NCBI RefSeq assembly: GCF_905475345.1
Contig: NC_066595.1
Coordinates: forward strand, 4,489,501 to 4,553,500
DNA: 64,000 bases
Direction: 5' to 3'
Source of the DNA: Vespula vulgaris
Taxonomy: Eukaryota > Arthropoda > Insecta > Hymenoptera > Vespidae
Part shown: one piece after another, positions 63,352 to 64,000 of the stretch
Numbering within the stretch: position 1 is the stretch's first letter
Layout of the letters: every line of letters starts with the position of its first letter
Translations under genes and position numbers: made by a program
The notes under the pieces: model-generated
Databases searched by the model: none
Seen by the model: the letters and a program-made list of their open reading frames with translations, nothing else
What the model was told of the DNA's origin: nothing

Positions 63352-64000
63352 CTCCGCGTGCACTGTGAATCCGGTCGAATCCGACATGCGCAGGAACAGA
63401 TCATGCCGTCGCTATGACGACCTATTCCGCGTCTTAAAGTCTCTCTTCGTCCTTTAACTATATATCTTTTCTCAAGCTCATTGTTTATGAATTATGGCGT
63501 CTTTTGCGCATCGTTAACGATGCTGTAAGTAAGAAATAAAAAAGAAAAGAAAATGATAGAGAGAGAGAGAGAGAGGAGGGGATGAGGAAACAAAAGGAAG
63601 AAGAGAGATAATAGATAGATGGTTACATTTTCGTTAGTTTCGTCTGCTATCGCGTGTTGCTCTAACGAGTTTTACATTGTTATATTATATACCATGTACA
63701 ATGCGTTTCAACGTTTCTCTCGATCATTATTCGAGCGTTTATGATAAGCGTATATCTACGCCTATACGTTTAGAAATTAATTAGGAATGTTAAGTGGTCA
63801 AGCGATGTTACATGTTCGATAAAAGATAGAGAGAGAGAAAGAGAGAGAGAGAGAGATACATATATTAATCGATTAATTCGTACGACATACCTACGCATAT
63901 GAACGGAGAACTCATTTAATTATTATTATATTACTATATCTGGTAATAATATCGATAATCATATTACTGTATGTATTTAGATACGTTAATTAATCAAGCT

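Larger units (their letters stand above)
52669..64000. other. Presumed upstream SK intron to window edge
   Basis: The S1 exon (expected to carry a KRKRISDYAL-type motif) is not found on the minus strand here, so this is at least 11.3 kb of intron. It holds four ~205-222 bp diverged repeats, a 15-bp minisatellite, a promoter-like plus-strand block, ATT repeats (59487-59525), (TA)n 60893-60930 and (CT)n 63271-63350. Confidence 0.55.

Overview
The window is eukaryotic nuclear DNA from an insect, most likely an aculeate hymenopteran (bee or wasp; a vespid would fit). The evidence is short AT-rich introns with GT/AG borders, insect-type neuronal and cell-polarity genes, abundant undepleted CpG in a strongly AT-rich background, and very dense (CT)n, (GA)n, (TA)n and polypyrimidine tracts. 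Hymenoptera is an inference from texture and gene content, not a database result. Prokaryotic features (operons, Shine-Dalgarno sites, CRISPR, IS elements) are absent.

Layout. (1) 115-2069, minus: the first seven coding exons of an androglobin (ADGB) orthologue, running off the left edge. (2) 4510-5056, minus: a candidate unrecognised small gene of four exons, starting only 49 nt past the pins stop codon. Its frame carries on past a TGA for 31 more codons. (3) 5106-7860, minus: complete pins (LGN/GPSM2 orthologue), eight coding exons, 617 aa, TPR array plus four GoLoco motifs. (4) 9233-12553, plus: complete AKAP17A (XE7/SFRS17A) orthologue, seven coding exons, 792 aa, ending in an RS domain; it is head to head with pins. 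(5) 12554-24697: about 12 kb with no convincing gene, dominated by pyrimidine-rich tracts on the plus strand. (6) 24698-52668, minus: the SK small-conductance calcium-activated potassium channel (KCNN orthologue) from S2 to the stop codon, seven exons with introns up to 19 kb. S1 and the N-terminus are not in the window, so the gene should continue beyond 64000. (7) 52669-64000: presumed upstream SK intron, holding tandem repeats, microsatellites and one promoter-like plus-strand block near 57.3-57.8 kb.

All four main gene models were built by hand from splice borders. Their phases are consistent throughout, and the complete ones sum to whole codons (pins 1854 nt, AKAP17A 2379 nt, visible SK 1662 nt, visible ADGB 1068 nt). 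The genes do not form a pathway: pins acts in spindle orientation, AKAP17A in splicing and PKA anchoring, SK in neuronal after-hyperpolarisation, and ADGB in ciliated or sperm cells.

I found no clearly novel multi-gene system. The points most worth a second look are the TGA-interrupted small ORF behind pins, a five-fold exact 10-bp TTCGAT array upstream of ADGB, three families of diverged tandem repeats in SK introns, a possible truncated-isoform first exon of SK behind a GA tract, and a 15-bp minisatellite inside a promoter-like block.
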